Shown piece by piece: positions 17,451-26,094 of a DNA stretch of 64,000 nucleotides. The DNA comes from JAXGXT01 sp040772665. Its GTDB lineage: Bacteria > Bacillota > Clostridia > Lachnospirales > Anaerotignaceae. The stretch covers positions 248,001-312,000 of the forward strand of contig JAXGXT010000003.1 of assembly GCA_040772665.1 (NCBI GenBank). Reading direction: 5' to 3'. Under the pieces are notes generated by a model. It was given only the letters and a program-made list of their open reading frames with translations, did no database searches and was not told the DNA's origin. Made by a program: the position numbers and the translations under genes. Positions within the stretch are counted from its first letter, which is position 1. Each line of letters starts with the position of its first letter.

Positions 17451-19286
17451 ATGAAGATTAAAAATGAAAAAATTCGCAATATAGCTATAATTGCCCATGT
17501 TGACCATGGCAAAACAACTTTGGTTGATGCACTTTTAAAACAAAGCGGCACATTTCGCTCTAATCAGGTTGTGCAGGAGCGTGTTATGGACAGCGGTGAT
17601 ATAGAAAGAGAAAGAGGCATAACCATACTTTCAAAAAATACTTCTGTTCACTATGGTGATGTTAAAATAAATATTATTGATACACCGGGGCATGCTGACT
17701 TTGGAGGAGAGGTTGAGCGTGTGCTTAAGATGGTTAATGGTGTTGCACTTGTTGTAGACGCTTTTGAAGGGCCTATGCCTCAGACAAAGTTTGTTCTTAA
17801 AAAAGCTTTAGAGCTGGAGCTGCCTGTTATTGTTTGTGTTAACAAGGTTGACAGGCCCGAGGCAAGATGCGATGATGTTGTTGACGAGGTTCTTGAACTT
17901 TTTATGGAGCTTGATGCAAACGAGGAGCAGCTTGATTCTCCTTTTGTTTTTGCGTCGGCAAGACAGGGGATAGCTTCTCTTGATTACAATAACTTGGAAG
18001 ACGACATGAAGAGCTTGTTTGAAACAATTATAGACCATATACCCGCACCTGAGGGTGATCCTGAGGCTCCTTTACAGACTCTTATAACCACAATTGATTA
18101 TAGTGAATATGTTGGCAGAATAGGCATTGGAAAGGTTGAAAACGGAACAATAAAGGTTAATGACGAATGTGTTCTTGTAAACATACACAGCCCTAATTTC
18201 AGCCAGAAGGTTAGAATAAGCAAGTTATATGTTTATGAGGGTCTTCAAAGGATTGAGGTTAAAGAGGCTTCAATAGGTTCTATTGTTGCGGTGTCAGGAA
18301 TTGCAGATGTAAGAATCGGGGACACTATATGCTCTGTTAATGAGCCTGCGGCTCTGCCTTTTGTAAAGATTTCTGAACCTACACTTGCCATGACATTTTC
18401 CGTAAACGACAGCCCTTTTGCAGGGCAGGACGGCAAGTTTGTTACTTCAAGGCATCTTAGAGAAAGGCTTTATAAAGAGCTTAACACAGATGTAAGCCTT
18501 AGGGTTGAGGATACAGAGTCAACAGAGGCCTTTAGGGTCAGCGGAAGAGGAGAGCTTCACCTTTCAATTCTTATAGAAACAATGAGAAGAGAAGGGTATG
18601 AGTTTCAGGTAGGAAAGCCTCAAGTTCTTTTTAGAGAAATTGAGGGAGAAAGCTGTGAGCCAATTGAAAATGTTACAATTGATGTGCCTGAAGAATTTGT
18701 TGGCAATGTTATTGAAAAGCTGGGAAGCCGCAAGGGTGAAATGACAGACATGCACCCTTCCGCAGGAGGATATACAAGGCTTAAGTTTTTAATTCCTGCA
18801 AGGGGACTTATTGGATACAGGAACGAATTTTTAACCGACACAAAAGGAAACGGCATACTTAACTCTATTTTTGAAGGGTACGAGCCTTACAGAGGTGAAA
18901 TACCCAAAAGAGCACAAGGTTCACTTATTGCCTTTGAAAGCGGAGAGGCTGTTGCTTATGGTCTTTACAACGCACAAGAAAGAGGAGATTTGTTTATCGG
19001 TGCAGGAGTAAAGGTTTATGCAGGAATGGTTGTAGGAAGAAATGCAAGAAATGATGACATGGAGGTTAATGTATGCAAGAAAAAGCAGCTTACCAACATG
19101 CGTTCTTCAAGTGCTGATGATGCACTTAAGCTTGTTACGCCAATCAATATGAGCCTTGAGCAAAGTCTTGAGTTTATTGCTGACGACGAGTTAGTTGAGG
19201 TGACACCAACAAGTTTGAGAATAAGAAAGAAAATTCTTGATTCACAAACCAGGAAAAAAACAAGAAACCGTGAGCAAAACAGCTAA
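17451..19286 (+). CDS. typA: Translational GTPase TypA/BipA
   Basis: This 611-residue protein is a ribosome-binding GTPase of the EF-G superfamily needed for assembly or function under stress and cold. G motifs are HVDHGKTT (G1), the switch I region ERERGITI, DTPGHADF (G3) and NKVD (G4). The C-terminal BipA-specific domain is recognisable in GRNARNDDMEVNVCKKKQLT. Length is normal. It directly follows the cold shock gene but has its own promoter after the csp terminator. Confidence 0.97.
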   Translation: MKIKNEKIRNIAIIAHVDHGKTTLVDALLKQSGTFRSNQVVQERVMDSGDIERERGITILSKNTSVHYGDVKINIIDTPGHADFGGEVERVLKMVNGVALVVDAFEGPMPQTKFVLKKALELELPVIVCVNKVDRPEARCDDVVDEVLELFMELDANEEQLDSPFVFASARQGIASLDYNNLEDDMKSLFETIIDHIPAPEGDPEAPLQTLITTIDYSEYVGRIGIGKVENGTIKVNDECVLVNIHSPNFSQKVRISKLYVYEGLQRIEVKEASIGSIVAVSGIADVRIGDTICSVNEPAALPFVKISEPTLAMTFSVNDSPFAGQDGKFVTSRHLRERLYKELNTDVSLRVEDTESTEAFRVSGRGELHLSILIETMRREGYEFQVGKPQVLFREIEGESCEPIENVTIDVPEEFVGNVIEKLGSRKGEMTDMHPSAGGYTRLKFLIPARGLIGYRNEFLTDTKGNGILNSIFEGYEPYRGEIPKRAQGSLIAFESGEAVAYGLYNAQERGDLFIGAGVKVYAGMVVGRNARNDDMEVNVCKKKQLTNMRSSSADDALKLVTPINMSLEQSLEFIADDELVEVTPTSLRIRKKILDSQTRKKTRNREQNS

Positions 19287-19409
19287 GGTTTTTGAAGCTA
19301 TAATGCAAGACATGGATGTTTTAGAGAAATTTTAACTTTGTTTAAAAGGTTATAGATAGGAAATATTTAATATATTTCAAAGCCAATGTGTATACATTGT
19401 TGTTACCTG

Positions 19410-19449
19410 TAAGGGCGAAGCCCTTATGTGAATGATGGGGCAAAACCCC
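19410..19449 (+). repeat. Two small hairpins before the flippase gene
   Basis: TAAGGGCGAAGCCCTTA (19410-19426) and GGGGCAAAACCCC (19437-19449) are perfect short hairpins in the typA-flippase gap. They resemble the GGGC-loop-GCCC modules of the intergenic repeat family elsewhere in the window, but homology is not clear. They could act as a weak terminator or leader structure. Confidence 0.4.
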
Positions 19450-19476
19450 GTGGTTTTTGGTTTTGAGGTGTTTTTT

Positions 19477-21087
19477 ATGGGAAGTAAGCAGAGAAGCTCT
19501 TTTGTTAAGCAGGCGGCGATTTTGGCGGCCGCCAGCCTTATTGTTAGATTTATAGGGTTTTTATACCGTTTTCCCATGTCGAACCTTATTGGTGACGAGG
19601 GCAACGCAATTTATGGTGCAGGATATCAGGTTTATAATTTTTTGCTTATATTATCTTCTGCAGGATTGCCTGCCGCCATTGGAAAAATGGTTTCGGAAAG
19701 GCTTGCTTTAAAAGAATACAAAAATGCACACAAGGTGTTTACTGCGGCGCTTATTGGCAGCGGAACAATAAGTTTTATATTTATGGTTATTATGTTTGTT
19801 TTTGCCAAAAAGATTGCTGTTGATGTATGTAAAATGCCTGAGGCGGCTTATACACTTATGACACTTGCACCGACTATATTTATTGTTGGAATTATGTCGG
19901 TTTTTCGAGGATATTTTCAAGGTATGGGAAACATGATTCCCACAGCCGCATCTCAAATTATTGAGCAAATTTTTAATGCTATTTTCAGCGTTTTGTTAGC
20001 ATGGCTTCTTATAGGCAAGGGTGTTGAATGGGGAGCGGCAGGCGGAACGGCAGGAACGGGAATAGGTGCTTTTTTTGGGCTTTTGGTTGTGTTTTTTGCA
20101 TATAATGTTGCCAAGCCTAAAATTAAGGCAAAGACATTAGTTCCTGCAGATAGTTATTATGAAGAAAGCGGCTGGGAGATTGGACGCACTCTTATTTTTA
20201 CTGCTGTGCCCATAATAATTGGAACAGCCATTTACTCCATAACTAATCTTGCGGACATGAGTATGGTTATGAGCAGGCTTCTTGACTCGGGAAGTTTTAC
20301 TTATGACGAGGCTTTAAAGTTATATGGTCAGTTAATGGGGAAATATGTTGTTTTAACAACACTGCCTGTTGCTATTTCAACTGCCATGGCGACTGCGGCG
20401 GTTCCGAACATTGCCGCATCTGCTGTTTTGGGTGATAAAGAGGCAGTTGAAAGAAAAATTAATTTAGCAATAAAAATTGCCATGGTAATATCAATTCCTG
20501 CGGCGGCAGGAATGGGAGTTTTAGCCGACCCTATTTTAAAGATGCTTTTTCCAAGCATACCCGAAGGCGGAGATTTGCTGGCGATAGGCTCTATTTCTAT
20601 TATTTTTCTGGCTTTAAGCCAGATTGTTACAGGAACTTTGCAGGGTATAGGAAAGGTTAAAGTGCCTGCCATAAATGCGGCGGTTGGAGCTATTATTAAA
20701 ATAGTGCTTAATTATTTTCTTATTGTTATACCCTCAATTAATGTTAAAGGTGCAATTATATCCACGATTGTTTGTTACATGGTAGCATCAAGTTTAAACC
20801 TTTTAGCTCTTATAAGGGCAACAGGGTTTACGCCTGATTTAATGGATGCGATTATAAAGCCGTTTTTTGGTTCGGTTGTTATGGGGCTTGTATGCTTTTT
20901 CGGGCATAGGCAGCTTTCATTAATTGGTTTGGGAAATACATTATCCACTCTTATTGTAATTGTGATTGGTATGGGTGTTTATGGAGTTATAATGATTTTA
21001 ATTAAGGGGATTAACAAAGATGATTTAAAGGTGATTCCGGGCGGAGGTAAAATTATTAAGATTTGTGAAAGGCTTAGGCTTTTATAA
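19477..21087 (+). CDS. MurJ/SpoVB-like polysaccharide or lipid II flippase
   Basis: A 536-residue integral membrane protein of the MOP superfamily with about 14 hydrophobic helices. The N terminus has the family motif SLIVRFIGFLYRFPMSNLIG and is followed by the YQVYNFLLILSSAGLPAAIG segment seen in YtgP/MurJ and SpoVB. It probably flips lipid-linked cell wall precursors, either lipid II or, if SpoVB-like, a cortex precursor; sequence alone does not decide. ATG 19477 follows TGAGGTG; an in-frame ATG at 19432 would run through the small hairpins and lacks a binding site. Confidence 0.85.
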   Translation: MGSKQRSSFVKQAAILAAASLIVRFIGFLYRFPMSNLIGDEGNAIYGAGYQVYNFLLILSSAGLPAAIGKMVSERLALKEYKNAHKVFTAALIGSGTISFIFMVIMFVFAKKIAVDVCKMPEAAYTLMTLAPTIFIVGIMSVFRGYFQGMGNMIPTAASQIIEQIFNAIFSVLLAWLLIGKGVEWGAAGGTAGTGIGAFFGLLVVFFAYNVAKPKIKAKTLVPADSYYEESGWEIGRTLIFTAVPIIIGTAIYSITNLADMSMVMSRLLDSGSFTYDEALKLYGQLMGKYVVLTTLPVAISTAMATAAVPNIAASAVLGDKEAVERKINLAIKIAMVISIPAAAGMGVLADPILKMLFPSIPEGGDLLAIGSISIIFLALSQIVTGTLQGIGKVKVPAINAAVGAIIKIVLNYFLIVIPSINVKGAIISTIVCYMVASSLNLLALIRATGFTPDLMDAIIKPFFGSVVMGLVCFFGHRQLSLIGLGNTLSTLIVIVIGMGVYGVIMILIKGINKDDLKVIPGGGKIIKICERLRLL

Positions 21088-21241
21088 AATCGTTTAAAGT
21101 AATATTTTAAAACATTAGGTTTTGCCTAAAACTTATTTATGTTTTTAAAAAGTGAGGGAAGAACTTTTTAAATAAGTATAATTATATAGTTTTTGGAAAA
21201 GTTAACAGATAGAAACAAAGATTTAATTTTATAAAGATTTT

Positions 21242-21273
21242 AGGGCATCTTCATATGAAGCTGTCCTTTTTTT
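21242..21273 (+). terminator. Terminator after the flippase gene
   Basis: CTTCATATGAAG forms the top of the stem, extended by AGGGCA/TGTCCT pairing (21242-21267), followed by seven T residues. Confidence 0.7.
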
Positions 21274-21324
21274 GTATAAAAATTCTAATTATGTTAAAAA
21301 TAAAGATTGAAGGGAGTGTTTAAT

Positions 21325-21900
21325 GTGAAAAAAAAGCCGAGTTTAACTTTATGGTTAGTTGCGGTGGCTTGCTCTTTGTTAGGCTTGTCTGCAGGTTATT
21401 TTTATACAGTTAACAAAATGGACAAAAAAATTCAGACGGCTGAGGAAAGTCTTTTGATTGAGAAAAAGGATGAAGCCACAGAAGTTGCCATAAGCGAGGA
21501 AAAAATTACTCCTTCAACGAAGATTGTTTACAGATATTACTATACAGAGGACAAGGTTTTGGAGGAACAGGAGGAGGTGCCTCCTTATTTTCTTCTTGGT
21601 TTGACATTGTCGGACATGCTTAAATACTACACAACTTGGGATATTGTTTCTTTTTCATCTAAAGAGGTTATAATGGAGAGAACTGTTTTTGGGGTTAGCA
21701 ACCAAAGATATGTAATTGGTGAAAAGGATGGTTATATTGCTGTTTTTTATGAAGAGGAACAGCAGGGCATAAGCCTTAAAGAGGTTACTGACATACCTGT
21801 TGACGGTCTTGTGGAAGAAGAGAAGTTAAAGCTTAAAGAGGGGGTAAAGATTATTGGAAAAGAGGCCCTTGACAGAAGCTTAGAAAGTTACAGCAGTTGA
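21325..21900 (+). CDS. BofC C-terminal-domain protein, membrane anchored
   Basis: A 191-residue protein with one N-terminal transmembrane segment (SLTLWLVAVACSLLGLSAGY), then an extracytoplasmic region. The C-terminal part (YVIGEKDGYIAVFYEEEQQG to the end, LDRSLESYSS) matches the BofC C-terminal domain. In Bacillus BofC sits in the forespore intermembrane space and inhibits the SpoIVB protease. Here a sporulation-checkpoint role is possible but not proven. I chose GTG 21325, eight bases after AAGGGAG; TTG 21307 would overlap the Shine-Dalgarno. A terminator lies upstream, so it is its own unit. Confidence 0.75.
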   Translation: MKKKPSLTLWLVAVACSLLGLSAGYFYTVNKMDKKIQTAEESLLIEKKDEATEVAISEEKITPSTKIVYRYYYTEDKVLEEQEEVPPYFLLGLTLSDMLKYYTTWDIVSFSSKEVIMERTVFGVSNQRYVIGEKDGYIAVFYEEEQQGISLKEVTDIPVDGLVEEEKLKLKEGVKIIGKEALDRSLESYSS

Positions 21901-21958
21901 AAGTTATTGTTGTTTGTAAAAAAAGTTTAAATCTTTGTTAAAAAAAATTCAAATTGTA

Positions 21959-21987
21959 TAGACAAAAATTTAACATCGTGATATAAT
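21959..21987 (+). promoter_or_regulatory. Promoter of a candidate small RNA
   Basis: TAGACA 21959-21964, 17-bp spacer and a perfect TATAAT 21982-21987, with no coding sequence for more than 400 bp downstream. Confidence 0.65.
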
Positions 21988-21993
21988 CAATTT

Positions 21994-22103
21994 CAGTGGA
22001 AATTCCCCAATATTTTCACGGTGCAGCTTATGCTGCATCCCCAATAAGAAATACCTTCTCTTTGTGAAAAAGCCAGTCTATCGGCAGACTGGCTTTTTTC
22101 ATT
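21994..22103 (+). ncRNA. Candidate trans-acting small RNA with duplicated C-rich motif
   Basis: A transcript of about 105 nt is bounded by a consensus promoter (21959-21987) and a strong terminator: AGCCAGTCT pairs with AGACTGGCT and is followed by TTTTTC, ending near 22100. Between them lies a small hairpin, GCAGCTTATGCTGC. Two unpaired-looking copies of CCCCAATA (about 22006-22013 and 22040-22047) flank it. C-rich single-stranded motifs are known from Firmicutes small RNAs such as RoxS/RsaE and CsrA-independent riboregulators that pair with Shine-Dalgarno sequences. I find no riboswitch consensus and no small ORF with a ribosome binding site. Family unassigned. Confidence 0.55.
22066..22100 (+). 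terminator. Terminator of the candidate small RNA
   Basis: AAAAGCCAGTCT and AGACTGGCTTTT form a perfect stem with a short ATCGGC loop, then a T run. Confidence 0.8.
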
Positions 22104-22247
22104 GAGAAAAACTTTGGTTATTAGCCTAAGGTTACATTTTAAGCAGTTTTTAAGTATTTATAAGGTATTATCATACTATAATGTTTTTATAAAGAGGAAA
22201 TAAAGCCTATTATTACAGTGGTATTTGCTTTTATTTTTGGTTTAATT

Positions 22248-22257
22248 TTGATATAAT
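22248..22257 (+). promoter_or_regulatory. Extended -10 promoter candidate for the GH13 gene
   Basis: TTTGATATAAT ending at 22257 has the TGn extension before a perfect TATAAT; no good -35 is seen. It would give a leader of about 160 nt before the GH13 start. Confidence 0.4.
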
Positions 22258-22421
22258 TAAAAGAATGGGAAAACTTAAAGCCAAGATATATGATTATGGT
22301 TATTTTTTAAAAATTAATATGTTTATGATAGATTATAAATTAAGGGTATAATATTAAAGGCCTTATTTTTAAAGTTAAATAATGGAATATAAAAAATATA
22401 AAAAGCGAAAACGGTGGATTT

Positions 22422-24464
22422 ATGAGTGATATGTTTAATAAAAAAATAAACAGAAGAGCAATTTTTAGTGATGAAACATCTTCGTTTCGCATTCCCGTTC
22501 AACCAAGATGGAGGGACAGGGTTCTTGTTAGAATAAGAACTTTTAAAGACAATATTGACAAAGTGGAAATAGTTACAGACAGGCTGACACGAATTATAAT
22601 GGAAAAGGAAAAAAGTGAAGGATATTTTGATTATTACAAAGCCGAGTTTCCTCCTGATGCTCAAAATCTCAGATATTATTTTTGTTTATATAAAGATGAG
22701 GAAAAGGTTTATTATTCTAAGGTTGGAGTAAGTGACAGAAAACTTGATTATGCAAGTTTTTCATTAATCAGAGGGTTTGAAACTCCATCATGGATTACTG
22801 GAAAGGTTATATATCAAATTTATATTGACAGGTTTTTTAACGGGGACAATGACAACGATGTTCAAACAAATGAGTATGTATATCTTGGAAGGAAGGTTCA
22901 AAAGATTGGGGACTGGAACCAGCCTCCTGCGGCGGAGGATATTTGGAATTTTTACGGCGGGGATTTAAGCGGTATTATTAAGAAGATGGAATATTTAAAG
23001 GATTTAGGGGTTGAAGCAATTTATCTTAATCCTATTTTTGTTTCGCCAAGCAATCATAAATATGACGTTCAGGATTACGAGCATATAGACCCTCATTTTG
23101 GACGAATAATCAACGATTATGACAAGGTGCTTAAGGAAAGCGATTCAACAAATGAAAATGCAACAATGTATATAAAAAGAACCACATGTCATGAAAATCT
23201 TACTGCTTCTGACGAGGTTTTTATTGAGCTTGTTCAAAAGGCCCATAGTTTGGGAATAAAGGTTATTCTTGACGGAGTGTTTAATCATTGCGGTGCTTTT
23301 AACAAGTGGATGGACAGGGAAGGTATATACAAAAGCTCAGGCACTTATGAAAGCGGAGCTTATGGTAACGAGCAGAGCCTTTACAGAAATTATTTTATCT
23401 GGGGGAAAGACGGTTCTTACAACAGTTGGTGGGGGCATGACAACCACCCTAAGCTGAATTTTGAAGAAGATTCTCAGCTTTTTACAAACATTATGAACAT
23501 TGCAAGAAAGTGGATTTCTCCGCCGTTTAACGCAGACGGGTGGAGGATTGATGTTGCGGCAGATTTAGGCCAAAGCAGAGAATACAACCATTATTTTTGG
23601 CGGGAATTTAGAAAAGCTGTTAAAAATGCCAACCCCAATGCAATAATTTTATCTGAGCATTATGGAGATGCCTATGACTGGTTAGGCGGTGACCAATGGG
23701 ATACTGTTATGAATTATGACGCATTTATGGAGCCTGTAGGTTATTTTTTAACAGGAATGGAAAAACACAGTGACAGTTACAACAGTCATCTTTTAAATAA
23801 CGGAGTGGCTTTTGCCAATACAATGGTTCAGAAAATGGCAAGAATGCCAATTCAGGCACTTTTCAGCTCTATGAACCAAATTTCAAACCACGACCATTCA
23901 AGGTTTTTGACAAGAACAAACAAAAAGACAGGACGTCTTAAAGATTTAGGTTCTTATGCGGCAGAGGAAGGTGTGGATTTTGCCGTTATGAGGGAGGCTG
24001 TTTTGATACAGATGACATGGGTTGGAGCCCCCACTGTTTATTATGGTGACGAGGCAGGGCTTTGTGGTTTTACAGACCCTGACAACAGACGCACATATCC
24101 TTGGGGCCGTGAAGATACCAATCTTATTAAATATCACAAAGAGCTTATAAAAATAAGGAAAAAAAGACGTTCACTCCGCACAGGCTCCACAATGTTTCTT
24201 TTAGAGGGTCATGGAATTATTGGATATGCAAGGTTTAACGAAATTGAAAAGACAATTGTGTTAATTAACAACAACACAGGAAGTGTTGAATTTAAAGTGC
24301 CCGTATGGAGAGTTGGGATAAACGACGGCGAAAAGCTTATTAAAATTTTTGAAACAAACACATCAGGTTTTAATAAAATTTATGAAGTTTTTAGGGCAAG
24401 GGACGGGTATCTTAACATAACTTTAGAAGAAAGAAGTGGTGTTATTATTTCTAATGGATATTAA
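22422..24464 (+). CDS. GH13 alpha-glycosidase (neopullulanase/cyclomaltodextrinase type)
   Basis: The 680-residue protein has an N-terminal CBM34-like beta domain (about 1-125), then an alpha-amylase TIM barrel. Catalytic residues are the Asp in DGWRIDVA (about 376), the Glu in ILSEHYGDA (about 411) and the Asp in NHDHSRF (about 490), plus the first conserved region DGVFNHCGAF. No signal peptide is seen, so it is cytoplasmic and likely hydrolyses imported maltodextrins, cyclodextrins or glycogen-like chains. The N-terminal domain places it near GH13 subfamily 20. The last 11 bp overlap the next gene. Confidence 0.92.
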   Translation: MSDMFNKKINRRAIFSDETSSFRIPVQPRWRDRVLVRIRTFKDNIDKVEIVTDRLTRIIMEKEKSEGYFDYYKAEFPPDAQNLRYYFCLYKDEEKVYYSKVGVSDRKLDYASFSLIRGFETPSWITGKVIYQIYIDRFFNGDNDNDVQTNEYVYLGRKVQKIGDWNQPPAAEDIWNFYGGDLSGIIKKMEYLKDLGVEAIYLNPIFVSPSNHKYDVQDYEHIDPHFGRIINDYDKVLKESDSTNENATMYIKRTTCHENLTASDEVFIELVQKAHSLGIKVILDGVFNHCGAFNKWMDREGIYKSSGTYESGAYGNEQSLYRNYFIWGKDGSYNSWWGHDNHPKLNFEEDSQLFTNIMNIARKWISPPFNADGWRIDVAADLGQSREYNHYFWREFRKAVKNANPNAIILSEHYGDAYDWLGGDQWDTVMNYDAFMEPVGYFLTGMEKHSDSYNSHLLNNGVAFANTMVQKMARMPIQALFSSMNQISNHDHSRFLTRTNKKTGRLKDLGSYAAEEGVDFAVMREAVLIQMTWVGAPTVYYGDEAGLCGFTDPDNRRTYPWGREDTNLIKYHKELIKIRKKRRSLRTGSTMFLLEGHGIIGYARFNEIEKTIVLINNNTGSVEFKVPVWRVGINDGEKLIKIFETNTSGFNKIYEVFRARDGYLNITLEERSGVIISNGY

Positions 24465-25119
24465 AATTTTATACGAAGATAATGATATAATTGCTGCGGT
24501 TAAGCCGGCAGGGATGCCCGCACAGGCTGATAAAACAGGCGAGCTTGACATTTTATCCATACTTTTGGACAAAACAAAGGAAGAGGTTTATTTAATTAAT
24601 CGTCTTGACAGGCCTGTGGGCGGAATTATGGTTTTTGCGAAAAACAAAAATTCTGCCGCAAGTCTTTCCTTGCAGATACAAAACAGAGAAATAGAGAAAG
24701 GCTATATTGCTGTTGTTTGCGGCAAGTTAAAGGAGGTAAAGGGGGAGTTTTCGGATTTTCTTATTAAAAACCAAAGAACGAACACAAGCAGTGTTACAGA
24801 AAAGGGAGTTAAAAATTCTAAGGAAGGAAAGCTTTTATATCACGTTATGGAAGAAGTTGCAGATGATGAGTTCGGAGTTATTTCCCTTGTTAAAATTAAG
24901 CTGTTAACAGGAAGGCATCACCAAATAAGGGTTCAGTTTGCCTCAAGGGGATTTCCGCTTTGGGGCGACAGCAAGTATAACAAAGCTTTTTTTAGAAGAA
25001 AAGGGTTTAATGTTATAGGGCTTTTCAGCAGTTATATAAGTTTTAAGCATCCCGACACAAAAGAATTAATTGTGTTTGAAGAGTTTCCCGAAGATGGAGT
25101 GTTTGAAAGGTTTAAATAA
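24454..25119 (+). CDS. RluA family RNA pseudouridine synthase
   Basis: A 221-residue pseudouridine synthase of the RluA/RluC/RluD class without an S4 domain. The catalytic Asp is in INRLDRPVGGIMVFAK, and the later motifs IKLLTGRHHQIRVQ and HPLWGDSKY-like FPLWGDSKYN are present. It isomerises uridines in rRNA or tRNA; the exact target is not inferable. ATG 24454 overlaps the GH13 stop; a GTG at 24436 is in frame but less likely. A terminator-like palindrome lies downstream, split by an inserted repeat element. Confidence 0.9.
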   Translation: MDIKILYEDNDIIAAVKPAGMPAQADKTGELDILSILLDKTKEEVYLINRLDRPVGGIMVFAKNKNSAASLSLQIQNREIEKGYIAVVCGKLKEVKGEFSDFLIKNQRTNTSSVTEKGVKNSKEGKLLYHVMEEVADDEFGVISLVKIKLLTGRHHQIRVQFASRGFPLWGDSKYNKAFFRRKGFNVIGLFSSYISFKHPDTKELIVFEEFPEDGVFERFK

Positions 25120-25185
25120 AAAAAGAAGTTAGCCTCTTGGTGGATTTTGGGGCAAAACTTCAGGTTTTGATTTTATTTATGTTTA

Positions 25186-25403
25186 AGGCTCATAATTTTA
25201 TGAGCCTCAGACTGAAGACAAACCTTGGGCGTTGCCCAACCCCACTTGCTTTTTGAAAAAAGCAAGACCAAAAACTTTTATCAAAACCGCATATTCATGC
25301 GGTTTTAGATGGGTCAAGGGTAAAACCCTTGTGGGTGTTTGAGGGCAAAGCCCTCAAGGTTTTGACTTTGTCTACGTTCTGAGGCTCATAATTTTATGAG
25401 TCT
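25186..25403. repeat. Intergenic hairpin repeat element, short form (copy A)
   Basis: An inner element (25208-25381) is flanked by two copies of a 22-bp palindrome, AGGCTCATAATTTTATGAGC and two more bases, at 25186-25207 and 25382-25403 (one mismatch). The body has hairpins TTGGGCGTTGCCCAA (25225-25239), the CTTGC/GCAAG stem (25245-25266), ACCGCATATTCATGCGGT (25286-25303) and GAGGGCAAAGCCCTC (25341-25355). Its ends are imperfect inverted repeats sharing AGACAAA/TTTGTCT. Homologous bodies occur at 44663-44956 and 54367-54660. No coding capacity is evident. Confidence 0.8.
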
Positions 25404-25411
25404 ATTTTTGT
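25382..25411 (+). terminator. Terminator of the GH13-rluA unit
   Basis: The right-hand palindrome of repeat copy A (GGCTCATAATTTTATGAGTC) is followed by TATTTTTGTTT, so it reads as an intrinsic terminator. The left-hand copy at 25186 lacks the T run. Confidence 0.6.
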
Positions 25412-25446
25412 TTACAATAATTTAATAATTTTTTTTCAAAAAGGTA

Positions 25447-25476
25447 GTGACAAATGGAAAAAATCAGCTATAATAG
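25447..25476 (+). promoter_or_regulatory. Promoter for mcsA-mcsB-clpC
   Basis: GTGACA 25447-25452, 16-bp spacer and perfect TATAAT 25469-25474. I find no CtsR heptad repeat or CIRCE element. The -10 region is part of CAGCTATAATA (25466-25476), which reappears inverted at 25556-25566 in the leader. Confidence 0.55.
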
Positions 25477-25599
25477 TGAATAAGGGAGTTGGCAGTCAAT
25501 AGGCTTGGTGGCTAACAAGAGCGAAGATAGTGCATTATAAAGAAAACTTAACTTTTATTATAGCTGCAATAAACAGTGTTATTAAACGGAGGCGATTTT

Positions 25600-26094
25600 A
25601 TGTATTGTGAAAGATGCAAGAAAAATCAGGCAGATGTTCACATGAAACAATATATTAACGGGGAGATTAAAGAAACCCACCTATGCAGCCAGTGTGCAAA
25701 CGAAGGAGGGTATGATTCATTTTCTTTTAATAACATGTTTAAGGATTTATTTGGTTTTTCCACAGATGCAAACATGTTTGAAAAGAATGAAAATGTACAA
25801 AAGTGTCCTGTTTGCTCAATGACATATGATGAGTTTAAAAAAGGCGGTAAGCTTGGATGTTCAAGCTGTTACGAGGCTTTTGGAAAAGGAATCAAAAACA
25901 CTTTAAGAAATATTCATGGCAGCGATGAGCATAAGGGGAAAATTCCAAATAAAAGCGGCGGTGAAATGCTTATAAAAAGAGAAATTGAGGGTTTAAGAAA
26001 AAAGCTTGCGCAAGCTGTTGAAAAAGAAGAGTTTGAAGAGGCGGCAAGGCTTCGTGACGAAATAAAAAGTCTTACGGGAGGCGGTAAGGAATGA
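25600..26094 (+). CDS. mcsA: McsA, activator of protein arginine kinase
   Basis: The 164-residue protein has two zinc-binding modules, CERCKKNQADVH with CSQCANEGG and CPVCSMTYDEF with CSSCYEAFG, followed by a C-terminal UVR motif (EEFEEAARLRDEIKSL). McsA activates McsB and helps mark aggregated proteins for ClpC. ATG 25600 follows ACGGAGGCG; an upstream GTG at 25576 overlaps that site. The usual first gene, ctsR, is absent: the gene before mcsA is a pseudouridine synthase. Its stop overlaps mcsB as ATGA. Confidence 0.93.
   Translation: MYCERCKKNQADVHMKQYINGEIKETHLCSQCANEGGYDSFSFNNMFKDLFGFSTDANMFEKNENVQKCPVCSMTYDEFKKGGKLGCSSCYEAFGKGIKNTLRNIHGSDEHKGKIPNKSGGEMLIKREIEGLRKKLAQAVEKEEFEEAARLRDEIKSLTGGGKE

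Noticed and set aside
25441..25599. CtsR heptad repeats or CIRCE element before mcsA
   Set aside because: Neither the GGTCAAA direct repeats nor the TTAGCACTC/GAGTGCTAA dyad is present.
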